Assembly: GCF_036327755.1 (NCBI RefSeq)
Contig: NZ_CP109596.1
Location: 2,108,001 to 2,172,000, forward strand
Origin: Nocardia sp. NBC_01503
GTDB taxonomy: Bacteria > Actinomycetota > Actinomycetes > Mycobacteriales > Mycobacteriaceae
Length of the DNA stretch: 64,000 nt
Direction of reading: 5' to 3'
Part shown: in pieces, positions 7,121 through 15,520 of the stretch
Layout: each line of letters begins with the position of its first letter
Numbering within the stretch: the first letter of the stretch is position 1
The notes under the pieces: model-generated
Told to the model about the DNA's origin: nothing
Seen by the model: only the letters and a program-made list of their open reading frames with translations
The model's database searches: none
Translations under genes and position numbers: made by a program

Positions 7121-9141
7121 GCAACGACTGTGTCCCGCTGATCACCCCACAGGACTGCGACCACGCGCAACCGCCGCCGGTCTTCAACCCCTTCCCCTCC
7201 ACAACGTTCCCGACCACCACCCCCGCGCCGACCGGTACCGGATTCGACCAGCTCGGTCCGCAGGCCCCGCCCGGTGCTCCGCAGGTGCAGCTGACCAGCT
7301 GGCACGCCCCGGATCTGTCGCACGCCACACATATCGCGGCGACGTCGTTGGTCGCCGGGATGGTCCTGGTCGCGATGCTCATCATGATCGTGGCCCTGGC
7401 CTACGGGTGGCCGCTGGAACCGCATCGGCTGCGGAACTTCGCGATCGCCGCGCTGCTGCTGCCGATCACCTCGGCGCTGGCCGGGGGATCGCTCTCGACC
7501 CCGCTCACCCTGTTCTGGACCGGCGCCGAACAGGTCACGAGCGGGGACTTGTCCGGGCTGCGGATGATGCTCGCACTCGGAGCACCGATCGCGGCGCTGA
7601 CCGCGACCTACTGCTGGGCATCGTTTGTGCTCAAGACCAACACGGTCGGACTCAAGAACCTGGGCCGCACCGAACGGGTGCAGGAAGCGTTGTCCGCGCG
7701 GCGATTTCGTGCCGCTGCCCGCGCCGCCAAGCTCGGTGCACCTTACAGCGCGGGCCGCACCATCGTGCTGGGCACGCTGGCCGATCGCAACAGCGCACGC
7801 CCGTTGGGTCTGGCACGTGCCTTGACCGCTCGGCATCAGCATTGGATGACGGTTCCGCACGCGGAAGTCAAACGGCACCAAGGGATTATCGCGACCACCG
7901 GCAGCGGTAAGACCGAGCTGATCAAAACCCACGCGATCGCGGTGTTCGTCTACGAGTGGCTTGCCTGGCAGCGCTGGAAAGACGTACCCGGCATGAGCGC
8001 CCGCCATCCCAAACCGCAGCTGGCGATCATCACCTGCAAGGGCGGGGAGGACGACAGGAACTTCGGTCTGGAAATCCTGTCCATCGCACTGGCTCTGGGC
8101 ATTCCGCGCGAGGAGATCGGGCTGGTGATCCCGGGCGGGGATCGTCTGGATTTCTGGCGCAACATGCCCGCCCGCGACCAGCGCGCCATCATCGGCGATC
8201 TCCTGTCCGCCGGCGAAGCCTCCACCAGCGAAGGCCAGCATTTCGACGAGATGCGCCGCCGCATCGTCTCGTTGGTGATCGACCCCCCGATCGGCCCGCC
8301 CGACAGCAGCACCGAGTTTCGCCGCCGTCTGGACCCTGAGGTGCTCAAGGCGATCTGGAACGACGCCCCCGACGTGGTGCGTCAGGTCGAGGCATTGCAG
8401 GCGGAGAAGGTTCCGCAGATCGACGACGCGCTGATCAAGTGCACCAACCTGTTCGAGCAGCTCACCGACCACGACGGGCGCGTGGTGTTCGACGCCGGTA
8501 AGGACATCACCGAGTTGACGGTGCTGTTCATGACCGTGCCCGGCATGGACAAGGACGCCGCCCGCGCCCAAGTCTCCGCCACCTTGCGGCTGGTGATGCA
8601 GCGCGCGGGACGGACGGTCAAACACCTGCGCCGTTCGGTGACGATCTATCTGGACGAGGCCAGCGCCCTGACCACTTCCCGCGGATCGATCGGTTTGGAA
8701 GAGATCGCCGAACGTGGTCGCTCCCAAGGGGTTGCGCTGGTCTTCGCCAGCCAATCTCCCGAAGGGCTCGCCGGGGACAAATGGAGCTTGGACCGGCTGC
8801 TCAAGGCATGCGCGGGCGGGTTGTTGATCGGCTACTGCGAGAACGTCGGCGAGCTGTGCAAGCACTTCGGTTCGGTGCGCACCATGCTGCCCTCGCGGCA
8901 CCTGATCAAGGGCCAGCGCCACGGCGACGAGGGCCAGGTCTCGGTCGGTGAGCGCTGGCTGGTCGACCCGGATCGGGTGCGCCGCTTCGACACCGGCGAA
9001 TTCGTCTACGCCAAGGCCGGCCGCGCCAGCTTCGGCCACATCGTCCCCATCAACCCCGCTGATCTGTCCCCACTTCCCGGCACCGCCGCCGCCCAGGCAC
9101 GCCCCGCCACCGGCGGAGCTCCCACGATCGCCGCCGCATAA
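7117..9141 (+). CDS. VirD4/FtsK-type DNA translocase (conjugal transfer)
   Basis: A 674-residue membrane-anchored ATPase. Two hydrophobic segments near the N-terminus (LVAGMVLVAMLIMIVALAYG, then FAIAALLLPITSALAGG) precede the motor. Walker A is ATTGSGKTELIKT at about residue 255; Walker B is VTIYLDEASALTT at about residue 510, followed by the coupling-protein-like SQGVALVFASQSPEGLAG. This pumps DNA at the membrane during conjugation, as TraB/TraSA or VirD4-type coupling proteins do. No other type IV secretion gene (VirB4, VirB6) is recognisable nearby, so it may act alone as in Streptomyces-type transfer. ATG 7117 overlaps the upstream stop. Confidence 0.8.
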   Translation: MSNDCVPLITPQDCDHAQPPPVFNPFPSTTFPTTTPAPTGTGFDQLGPQAPPGAPQVQLTSWHAPDLSHATHIAATSLVAGMVLVAMLIMIVALAYGWPLEPHRLRNFAIAALLLPITSALAGGSLSTPLTLFWTGAEQVTSGDLSGLRMMLALGAPIAALTATYCWASFVLKTNTVGLKNLGRTERVQEALSARRFRAAARAAKLGAPYSAGRTIVLGTLADRNSARPLGLARALTARHQHWMTVPHAEVKRHQGIIATTGSGKTELIKTHAIAVFVYEWLAWQRWKDVPGMSARHPKPQLAIITCKGGEDDRNFGLEILSIALALGIPREEIGLVIPGGDRLDFWRNMPARDQRAIIGDLLSAGEASTSEGQHFDEMRRRIVSLVIDPPIGPPDSSTEFRRRLDPEVLKAIWNDAPDVVRQVEALQAEKVPQIDDALIKCTNLFEQLTDHDGRVVFDAGKDITELTVLFMTVPGMDKDAARAQVSATLRLVMQRAGRTVKHLRRSVTIYLDEASALTTSRGSIGLEEIAERGRSQGVALVFASQSPEGLAGDKWSLDRLLKACAGGLLIGYCENVGELCKHFGSVRTMLPSRHLIKGQRHGDEGQVSVGERWLVDPDRVRRFDTGEFVYAKAGRASFGHIVPINPADLSPLPGTAAAQARPATGGAPTIAAA

Positions 9142-9176
9142 CCCACGTCACCGAAATCGATTGGAGAACAACCGAA

Positions 9177-9797
9177 ATGCGCATCATCCGAGGCAACGAC
9201 GACCACAACGAGGACGACCACGAGCACCGGCGCGGCCGCAAACCCCGCGATCGGGGCGAGCTCAGCGAGATTCTGGCCGGGATTCCCGAGGGCCGAGTCG
9301 GCGACATCCTCAGCGACGAGGCCAGCGACTTCCTCGCCGCGGCCGTGGCCGCCGCCGATCGCCGCCGCAATGCCCCCGAACCGGAGGCTCCCATTACGCC
9401 GGGATCCCCGAAACCCGCTCTGCGGCTGGTGAAGACCGGCGACCACGAGGTGCCCGAGCATATCGACGCCCCGACGGTCCGGGCGGGTTCGCGGCCGCGG
9501 TTGCTGCGCGCCGGATTCGGTGGGCTGCTGCTGGTCGCGGCTGCCCTGGCGCTCACCGCGTGGGGTCAGCCGGACGTGGTCGCGGTCCCGCTCATCGTCT
9601 ATGGGTTGGGCTGGATTGCCTACCTGTGCTGGAACACCGCACTGCGCCCGCCCATCCCGCAGGTCCTGGCCGCAGTGGCCACCGCATTCGGCCGCACCGT
9701 CGCCGCGCTGATCGGCGGACTCGCCCACGCCATGCGCACCGGGGTGTCCCGCGTCGATCTGGCCCGCACCCGGCACGAAAACACGCGCACCGCATAG
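9177..9797 (+). CDS. Membrane protein, hypothetical
   Basis: A 206-residue protein. The N-terminal ~110 residues are polar and acidic (MRIIRGNDDHNEDDHEHRRG). Two membrane helices follow (AGFGGLLLVAAALALTAWG and VVAVPLIVYGLGWIAYLCW), then an amphipathic helix. It sits 35 bases after the translocase gene, so it may be a membrane partner of that motor. Family unknown. Confidence 0.7.
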   Translation: MRIIRGNDDHNEDDHEHRRGRKPRDRGELSEILAGIPEGRVGDILSDEASDFLAAAVAAADRRRNAPEPEAPITPGSPKPALRLVKTGDHEVPEHIDAPTVRAGSRPRLLRAGFGGLLLVAAALALTAWGQPDVVAVPLIVYGLGWIAYLCWNTALRPPIPQVLAAVATAFGRTVAALIGGLAHAMRTGVSRVDLARTRHENTRTA

Positions 9798-9831
9798 CCC
9801 AGCCGAACACCCAGGAAGGACAGCACACCCC

Positions 9832-10449
9832 ATGAACCCCAACCACATTCGCACCGCAGTCATCGGACTCACCGCAGGAGTGACCGCCGGAGCCGTCACC
9901 GTCGCCACGATAATCGCGATCGACAACTACGACCCCCTCGGCAAACTCACCCACGCCGTCGCCTACCGCCGACTCTCCCCCGCCGACCGCACCGAACTGG
10001 ACCGGCGCCGCGCTGACCGCGCCGCTGCCGAGACCGACCGCCTCCACACCCGCGACACGGTGGCCGCGGCCACCCGCGCAGGATTCCAGCCGCCGCTGCT
10101 GTTGATCCGCAACCGTTGCCAGGACCTGACTGAATTGACCGTGCCCGCGCTGATCGAGGAGATCGAACGCGCCGTCACGATGGGCCGGGACTCCGAGGCC
10201 GGCGCCATCTGGACCACCCACCTGAACGCACTGGTGAACGAATTCGGCCGCCGACGCGGATGGAACGTGCGCAGCGGTCTGTCCGAGCTCGACCAGCTGC
10301 GACTGGAAGCCGCCGAAAAACTGGTGAGCACAGCGCAATTCGTGCGGATCCCGCAGGCCGCCATCTGGCAGCCGTCTTCTGCCGACGGTGCCCTCTATCC
10401 GGACTTCTCCGGACCATACGCCACCGAAACCACCACAAACGAGGAGTGA
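9832..10449 (+). CDS. Hypothetical protein with N-terminal membrane segment
   Basis: A 205-residue protein with one N-terminal hydrophobic helix (TAVIGLTAGVTAGAVTVATI) that could be a membrane anchor or uncleaved signal, then a charged Arg-rich helical region (LDRRRADRAAAETDRLHTRD) and a soluble domain. AGGAAGGA at 9812-9819 is a reasonable ribosome site. Lies in the operon between two other unrecognised genes. No family assigned. Confidence 0.65.
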   Translation: MNPNHIRTAVIGLTAGVTAGAVTVATIIAIDNYDPLGKLTHAVAYRRLSPADRTELDRRRADRAAAETDRLHTRDTVAAATRAGFQPPLLLIRNRCQDLTELTVPALIEEIERAVTMGRDSEAGAIWTTHLNALVNEFGRRRGWNVRSGLSELDQLRLEAAEKLVSTAQFVRIPQAAIWQPSSADGALYPDFSGPYATETTTNEE

Positions 10450-10455
10450 AACCCC

Positions 10456-10827
10456 ATGCCCGACAACAGCAATGAGCCGCTCCTTCCGATCCCGTCCGAC
10501 CTGTACAGCGATATCGCCGACGCCGTCGACAAGGTCCAGGACCTGCGCCGCACGCTCAAGGATCTGCGGGACAGCTACGAGGTACTCGACCGCTCCCCCG
10601 AGGCTCTGCGCGTGGACAACCTGGGCGACCCGATCGAGCAGCTCGAACTCACCAACCGAGTACTCGGCGCTCTACACACCGCCGACGCGCGTCTGTCTCT
10701 CACCGACGAAGCGCTGAACCGCGCTCACCGCGCCGCGAGCCGGTTGAGCCTGACCGACGCCGCGGCGGACCACCGCGAAAACCAGCTCACCGAACAGCAA
10801 CAGCGGCGTCCGCGCCGCACCCGATAG
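10456..10827 (+). CDS. Hypothetical helical protein
   Basis: A 123-residue, highly charged protein predicted almost wholly helical (DAVDKVQDLRRTLKDLRDSY), with a basic C-terminus ending RPRRTR. It starts 6 bases after the previous stop, with GAGGAG just upstream, so the two are translated together. Possible coiled-coil partner of the following 499-residue protein (inference). Confidence 0.65.
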   Translation: MPDNSNEPLLPIPSDLYSDIADAVDKVQDLRRTLKDLRDSYEVLDRSPEALRVDNLGDPIEQLELTNRVLGALHTADARLSLTDEALNRAHRAASRLSLTDAAADHRENQLTEQQQRRPRRTR

Positions 10828-10863
10828 CCCAATCCCCTTATCACCGAAAGGAATACATCACTC

Positions 10864-12363
10864 ATGTCCGAGATGGATGACATCACCAAAGACACAGGCC
10901 GCAGCCTTCGCCGGATTGTCGACGCCGCGCACTCCTGGTTCCGCAACCATCGGTCCCCGCAGGCCAAGGCGGTGCGGCTGAGCCGCTCCGAACGCAAGGA
11001 GCTGGCCCAGTACGTCGAGGCCCAGGTCGGTGCCCAGCGCATCAACGAAGCCTGGTTCACCAAACGCGTGATGGACTACAGCCGCGAACACGCGGCCATG
11101 TCCGACCTGCTGGATCTGGCCGGCCCGAACGAACCCACCGCAACCAGGGACGCCTACCAGCGGTTGGCGGCGATGCGGAACTCGATCGAGTCCACCGTCC
11201 ACGACACCCCACTGCCGCTCGACCGCCGCGGACAGGTGGTGCAGGCACTCAACGATATCGAGAACAACCAGTACCCCCGGGCAGGAAGGGTGTTCTACAA
11301 GCTCAACCCGCGCACCAGCCTGGAGGTGCAGGGCATCGGGCTGCGTTCGCAGCAGCGTGTCACCGCCGACCGTGACGCCACAGCCCGGGCAGCGGTGCTG
11401 CGGCGTGCCCAGAACGCACACCGCACCGACCCGCAGCAACTCGCCGCCGAGAACGATGTGCTGCGACGCCGGATCGCTGCCCTCGAATCCGGAAACCCCT
11501 CGCCCGCAGTGGGTTCGGGTGATCCGACACCGTTCGTGGCCAGTGTGGGCCCGTCTTCGTTGATCGGGCGCGAACACGAGCCCGGGTACGCCTCGGTCCC
11601 GCATCAGGACCGCCCCCGCCGGGGCGTGTTCGCCAGCGAAGCGCAGGCCATCGCGTGGACGCGGCGGCAGTTGGAGTCCTACCGCCAGCACAGCGGCCGC
11701 CGCGGTGAGGAATTCGCGGTCACGGTATGGGACAACCGCAATCCCGTCGAGAGTGCCCGCGCTGCGGTCGGCCCGGTGGGAATGGCGGCTGATGAGGTCA
11801 GAGGCTGGGATCCGGAACAGTCCCGCGCACACACGCAGGACCATGCGCCCGAACCCGAGCATGTGCCGCCCGAACCTCCGGCCCAGCAGCAGCATTCGGC
11901 GCAGCCGTCGCAGGCCGACCGGCTCACGCAGGTAGAGCAGCAGATCAAAGCGCTTGCCGAGGAACGCGATCGACTCGCGTTCCGGGTGGACGTGCTGCAC
12001 GGCGGCATGGACGCGGTGACTGCCGACCGTGACGAGCATAAGCGGCAGCTCGCCGCGACCACCGGCGAGGTCACGACGTTGAAGAACACCAACACCCGAC
12101 TCGCGGCCGAGATCAAGGACCTGCGCAACAAGGTGATCACCACCGGAGTCGAACGCGACAAGTACCGCTCCGAACGCGACGAGGCGGTGCAGCAGCTCGC
12201 CCGGAACACCCCCGCGCACAAGCGATACGGCAGCCGCGAACGTGTTGCGGCCGAACAGGAATCGGGCACGGGCACCACTCAGCCGATGGAGCCGCCCGAC
12301 CGCGCCCCGCGCAGCAACGGCACTCCGCAGACCCCTCGCCCGCCGATCGAGCGGAGCCGGTGA
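10864..12363 (+). CDS. Large hypothetical protein with C-terminal coiled coil, IERSR tail
   Basis: A 499-residue protein. The N-terminal ~200 residues are helical and basic (RLSRSERKELAQYVEAQVGA). A middle part (AIAWTRRQLESYRQHSGRRG) resembles a small mixed alpha/beta domain. Residues ~355-455 form a long coiled coil (VEQQIKALAEERDRLAFRVD; LAAEIKDLRNKVITTGVERD). The end is PPIERSR, the tail shared with four other element proteins. It is followed by three paralogues carrying the same tail. No family recognised; a structural or scaffold role in transfer is possible (inference). GAAAGGAAT at 10847-10855 supports the start. Confidence 0.7.
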   Translation: MSEMDDITKDTGRSLRRIVDAAHSWFRNHRSPQAKAVRLSRSERKELAQYVEAQVGAQRINEAWFTKRVMDYSREHAAMSDLLDLAGPNEPTATRDAYQRLAAMRNSIESTVHDTPLPLDRRGQVVQALNDIENNQYPRAGRVFYKLNPRTSLEVQGIGLRSQQRVTADRDATARAAVLRRAQNAHRTDPQQLAAENDVLRRRIAALESGNPSPAVGSGDPTPFVASVGPSSLIGREHEPGYASVPHQDRPRRGVFASEAQAIAWTRRQLESYRQHSGRRGEEFAVTVWDNRNPVESARAAVGPVGMAADEVRGWDPEQSRAHTQDHAPEPEHVPPEPPAQQQHSAQPSQADRLTQVEQQIKALAEERDRLAFRVDVLHGGMDAVTADRDEHKRQLAATTGEVTTLKNTNTRLAAEIKDLRNKVITTGVERDKYRSERDEAVQQLARNTPAHKRYGSRERVAAEQESGTGTTQPMEPPDRAPRSNGTPQTPRPPIERSR

Positions 12364-12368
12364 GCGCC

Positions 12369-12758
12369 ATGTACCGCGAACACGAAGAGATGATGCGCCG
12401 CGAGTTCTTCGAACAGACCCGGCTGTCCCGCAACGCATTCCGCAGCGACATCACCGAAGCCGAGCTGAACCGGATCTACACCCGGCAGGCCGACTACGAC
12501 CAGCGCTGGTACGCCGGACCGCACGTCGACGAGTGGGCGTTCCTGCAATCGGCCTACGACGACTGGCAGCAGCGCCCCAAGCAGATGGCGCGGTTCGTCT
12601 CCGACGTCGAACACAACCACCAGCTCTACCGCGACTTCGGGCTCACCGACGTACAACGCCGCAGCCTGTTCCAGGCCCGCGACCTCGCGCGCCTGGACCA
12701 CACCCGCGCCCCTAACGAACACCCCGAACCCCAGCACGAGATCGAGAGAGGCCGATAA
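12369..12758 (+). CDS. WxGPH-family small protein 1 (tandem paralogue), IERGR tail
   Basis: A 129-residue protein and the first of three tandem relatives. Shared landmarks: HEEMMRREF near the N-terminus, YDQRWYAGPHVDEWAFL in the middle, EHNHQLYRDFGLTDVQRRSL later, and the end EIERGR. It matches the next protein along its full length, with identical length and similar spacing. ATG 12369 is preferred to GTG 12360 because it gives exactly the paralogue's length and leaves GGAG (12353-12356) at a usable distance. Hydrophilic, no membrane segment. Family not recognised. Confidence 0.7.
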   Translation: MYREHEEMMRREFFEQTRLSRNAFRSDITEAELNRIYTRQADYDQRWYAGPHVDEWAFLQSAYDDWQQRPKQMARFVSDVEHNHQLYRDFGLTDVQRRSLFQARDLARLDHTRAPNEHPEPQHEIERGR

Positions 12759-12761
12759 CCC

Positions 12762-13151
12762 ATGGAGCACGAACACGAAGAGATCATGCGCACCGAATTC
12801 CAGGACCGCGCCGCCCTGGGCTGGCAGGGATGGAAGCCCGACGTCACCGAGACCGAACTCGACCAGATCCACACCAAAACCGAGGAATACGACCGCCGCT
12901 GGCTGGCCGGACCGCACGCCGAGCACTGGCAGTACCTGTCCGACGCCTACCAGGATTGCCGCGAGCGGCCCGACACCATGCGCCGGTTCCTGGAGAACAT
13001 CGAGCACAACCGCCGCGTCCACGGCTACGACCTGGGCGTGACCGAAGTGCAGCGGCAGAGCTTGATCCAGGCCCAGAACCTGGCGAACGAGGAACGCTCC
13101 GCCGTGCGCCAGATGAACCCGCCCAAGCACGGAATCGAGCGGGGGCGGTAA
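12762..13151 (+). CDS. WxGPH-family small protein 2 (tandem paralogue), IERGR tail
   Basis: A 129-residue protein closely related to the preceding one: HEEIMRTEF, YDRRWLAGPHAEHWQYL, IEHNRRVHGYDLGVTEVQRQ and terminal GIERGR align without large gaps. It starts 3 bases after the previous stop; GAGAGAGG at 12744-12751, inside the previous gene's tail codons, serves as ribosome site. Function unknown. Tandem duplication within a transfer operon suggests subunits of one complex or diversified partners. Confidence 0.7.
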   Translation: MEHEHEEIMRTEFQDRAALGWQGWKPDVTETELDQIHTKTEEYDRRWLAGPHAEHWQYLSDAYQDCRERPDTMRRFLENIEHNRRVHGYDLGVTEVQRQSLIQAQNLANEERSAVRQMNPPKHGIERGR

Positions 13152-13153
13152 CC

Positions 13154-13606
13154 GTGCACCACGAGCACGAGGAAGCCATGCGTTCGGACTTCGCCGAACA
13201 CGTACGGCTCACTGACGAATTGGCGCACGCCATGAACCAGCGTGCCACCCAGCCAGAGATAGACGACATCAGCCGCCGCCGCACCCAGATCGATACGGGC
13301 TGGTACACCGGACCGCACGCCACAGACTGGCGCCACCTGAACCTGGCTTTCGAGACCTGGCAGTTCGCCCCGGAGCAGGCTCGCCGACACCTGTCCTGGG
13401 CGCAGTACTACCGCGACGAAGTCGGCCAAGACCAACTCACCCCGGTGCAGTGGCGAAACATCGAGCAGGCACAAGAGCTGTCCAGCAACACCTTCGAGGT
13501 CGACTACGAACGCAACGCCCCCGACGCCTACCGATGGTCGCCCGACACCCCAACCCCCACCTTCGGCACCGATCGCCCACACAGATCGATCCAGCGGGAG
13601 CGGTGA
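13154..13606 (+). CDS. WxGPH-family small protein 3 (diverged paralogue), IQRER tail
   Basis: A 150-residue protein, the most diverged of the three. It keeps HEHEEAMRSDF, GWYTGPHATDWRHL and LTPVQWRNIEQAQEL, and ends SIQRER. The central charged segment differs and the C-terminus has an extra ~20-residue Pro/Thr-rich linker before the tail. Start is GTG 13154, two bases after the previous stop, with GGGGGCGG just upstream; this places the HEHEE motif at the same distance from the start as in its neighbours. Family not recognised. Confidence 0.7.
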   Translation: MHHEHEEAMRSDFAEHVRLTDELAHAMNQRATQPEIDDISRRRTQIDTGWYTGPHATDWRHLNLAFETWQFAPEQARRHLSWAQYYRDEVGQDQLTPVQWRNIEQAQELSSNTFEVDYERNAPDAYRWSPDTPTPTFGTDRPHRSIQRER

Positions 13607-13612
13607 GACCTC

Positions 13613-14593
13613 ATGGAACCTCCACCACCGCAAGGCCGTTCGTGGCAAGTCATCAACGCCGCCCTCACCGCGGCGATGGGACCGGGCAAAGACCGCAACC
13701 GCTGGACCCTGTACCTGTGCCCGGTCCACGAAGCCGACGGACAACACCACACACCCTCGCTCGGAGTCCGCTACGACCCCGCGCAAGGCAAGACGATCGT
13801 CCGCTGCTTCGCCCACTGCGACGACAAGGAAGTCCTGTCGAAGGTGAATCTTCAGGTCCGCGACATGTGGGACCGGCTACCCGAACGCAATCCGAACCGA
13901 TCCCAGCGGCAACCTGATCCGCGAGTTCAACAGAACCAATCGGCGCGAATGTCATTGGTGGACAAGGCGATCGAATACGCCCAGTTCCCGATCCCGGAGA
14001 AGCCGAACCTCGGCGAGCCGACCGGACCAGCGGAGAACGTGTGTACCTACGTCTACCGCTGGCCCGAAGGCGTCATCGCCGGCGCGGTTACTCGTATGCG
14101 GACCCCGCACGAGTACGGCGAGGCGAAATCGTTCTGGCAGGCGCGATGGTCCGGAACCGAGTGGGAACACACCGGATTCGCGCCCGTTCCGTTCCGGCTT
14201 CCCGAAGTCCTCGACGCCGTCGACCGCGGCCGTGAGATCTACATCTGCGAAGGCGAAAAGGACGTACAGCGCGCGTACCAGGCCGGGCTCGTAGCCACCT
14301 GCAACGCCATGGGCGCCGGGAGCTGGACACCCGAACACGCCCACTACCTCACCGGAGCAGGACGGGTGGTGGTTATCGCCGACCGCGACCGCCCCGGCTA
14401 CCGGCACGCCGCCAAAGTCGCCGAAACCCTGCACGGCCGCGTCGGCGAGGTTCGTGTCCTCCAGGCCGCCGCAGGCAAAGACCTCTCCGATCACCTCGAC
14501 GCCGGGCACGAGATCGAGGACCTACAACGCGTGCCGTACCTGGACCGGCACTACCAGCAGCAGCGTGGACGCACCGAAACACGCAGCCGCTGA
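13613..14593 (+). CDS. TOPRIM-domain DNA primase-like protein
   Basis: A 326-residue protein. The N-terminus has a CHC2-like zinc-binding module: LCPVHEADG at residues ~36-44 and RCFAHCDD at ~63-70. The TOPRIM domain in the second half reads IYICEGEKDVQRAYQAG (catalytic Glu) and VVVIADRDRPGYRHA (D-x-D). These features mark primases of plasmids, phages and integrative elements; primer synthesis would serve element replication after transfer (inference). Its size suggests a compact primase without a helicase domain. ATG 13613 lies 6 bases after the previous stop with GGGAG upstream. Confidence 0.8.
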   Translation: MEPPPPQGRSWQVINAALTAAMGPGKDRNRWTLYLCPVHEADGQHHTPSLGVRYDPAQGKTIVRCFAHCDDKEVLSKVNLQVRDMWDRLPERNPNRSQRQPDPRVQQNQSARMSLVDKAIEYAQFPIPEKPNLGEPTGPAENVCTYVYRWPEGVIAGAVTRMRTPHEYGEAKSFWQARWSGTEWEHTGFAPVPFRLPEVLDAVDRGREIYICEGEKDVQRAYQAGLVATCNAMGAGSWTPEHAHYLTGAGRVVVIADRDRPGYRHAAKVAETLHGRVGEVRVLQAAAGKDLSDHLDAGHEIEDLQRVPYLDRHYQQQRGRTETRSR

Positions 14594-14634
14594 ACATCTT
14601 TCACCCACCCACCACAAAGAAGGAGAAACACACC

Positions 14635-15069
14635 ATGACCAACACCGACTACGGGCAGCGGTTCAAGCGAGCCGCTACCGCCGAGACCAGCACGCGCCCG
14701 CCGAGCGCGTTCGGCCGCAACGCCGCACCGAACACCACCGTCTACGGGCGCATTACCTACATCGGCGAACAGCCCAAACTCAAATTCGACGGCGGCCCCG
14801 GCGAGGTCGAACTCGACGAGCACGGCAACCCGACCCTGCAGCTGATCATCACCATCGACACCTCCGCCGGACTGCGGAACCTCTACCCGTCCCTGCGGAT
14901 GGAGCAGGCCATCGGCCGTGCCCTGGACAAGGCAGGCGCCGAATTCGCTGTCGGTGACACGCTGTCGGTCACCTACAGCGGAAGCGACCCCGACAACACC
15001 AAGGCCAAGCTGTACACCGCCGTCTACACCCCCGTCGGGTATGGGGCCGGACCTCAGGGAACGGCGTAG
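14635..15069 (+). CDS. Hypothetical protein, possible OB-fold ssDNA-binding protein
   Basis: A 144-residue, beta-rich protein. Segments VYGRITYIGEQPKLKF, LQLIITIDTS, VGDTLSVTYSGSD and AKLYTAVYTPVG look like successive strands. It resembles small ssDNA-binding-like proteins of actinophages in its ALDKAG...VGDTLSVTY...YTAVYTP layout. It directly follows the primase gene; GAAGGAGAAA at 14619-14628 is a strong ribosome site. The ssDNA-binding role is inference from fold pattern and context. Confidence 0.55.
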   Translation: MTNTDYGQRFKRAATAETSTRPPSAFGRNAAPNTTVYGRITYIGEQPKLKFDGGPGEVELDEHGNPTLQLIITIDTSAGLRNLYPSLRMEQAIGRALDKAGAEFAVGDTLSVTYSGSDPDNTKAKLYTAVYTPVGYGAGPQGTA

Positions 15070-15071
15070 CC

Positions 15072-15278
15072 ATGACGCTCACCAAGCTGATCGCGCGCCT
15101 CGAACCCTGCCAGATGGGCACCCACGTGCTCTCGGTCCGCACCCAGGGCCGCCGCTGGTCGCGGATCGCCGACGACCTATGCGTATCCACCCCGACCGTC
15201 CGGCTCTGGGCGACCTGCGCACGACTGCGCAACTACCTGAACGTGCCTGCCAGCTTCACCATTGAGGAGCTTCACTAA
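15072..15278 (+). CDS. Small HTH protein
   Basis: A 68-residue protein. RWSRIADDLCVSTPTVRLWA at residues 28-47 has the shape of a helix-turn-helix (I-A-x-x-L-x-V-S-x-x-T-V-x-x-W). It follows the preceding gene after 2 bases and overlaps the next by one base. Likely DNA-binding; the target is unknown. Confidence 0.55.
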   Translation: MTLTKLIARLEPCQMGTHVLSVRTQGRRWSRIADDLCVSTPTVRLWATCARLRNYLNVPASFTIEELH

Positions 15279-15517
15279 TGCCTTACATCCACACGGGCTT
15301 GCTGCCCTACGAGTCCTCCACCGTCGAAGTCGAGTACCACCCGGCAATGACCAACGGCAACGGCGAACAGCTGCTGCAGCCGGTGATCGAAATCGCCTGG
15401 AGTGCTGGCGGATTCGTCCGGTTGTCGATCAGCGTCCACGAGGCCCGCGCCATAGCACGAGACCTCACTGCCGCTCTCGCCACGCACGACCGCACGGTCA
15501 CCAACCGGCAGGAGTGA
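15278..15517 (+). CDS. Hypothetical small protein
   Basis: A 79-residue soluble protein with beta-strand-like segments (STVEVEYHPA, QPVIEIAWSAGGFVRLSISV) then a helix (HEARAIARDLTAALA). Its ATG shares a base with the previous stop (TAATG). No family recognised. Context suggests an accessory role in element maintenance. Confidence 0.6.
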   Translation: MPYIHTGLLPYESSTVEVEYHPAMTNGNGEQLLQPVIEIAWSAGGFVRLSISVHEARAIARDLTAALATHDRTVTNRQE

Positions 15518-15520
15518 CAG

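Noticed and set aside
6889..9039. Very long antisense open frame (about 716 codons) opposite the translocase gene
   Set aside because: High-GC coding DNA opens long frames on the other strand; the plus-strand protein has clear Walker motifs and membrane segments, while the antisense product is low-complexity.
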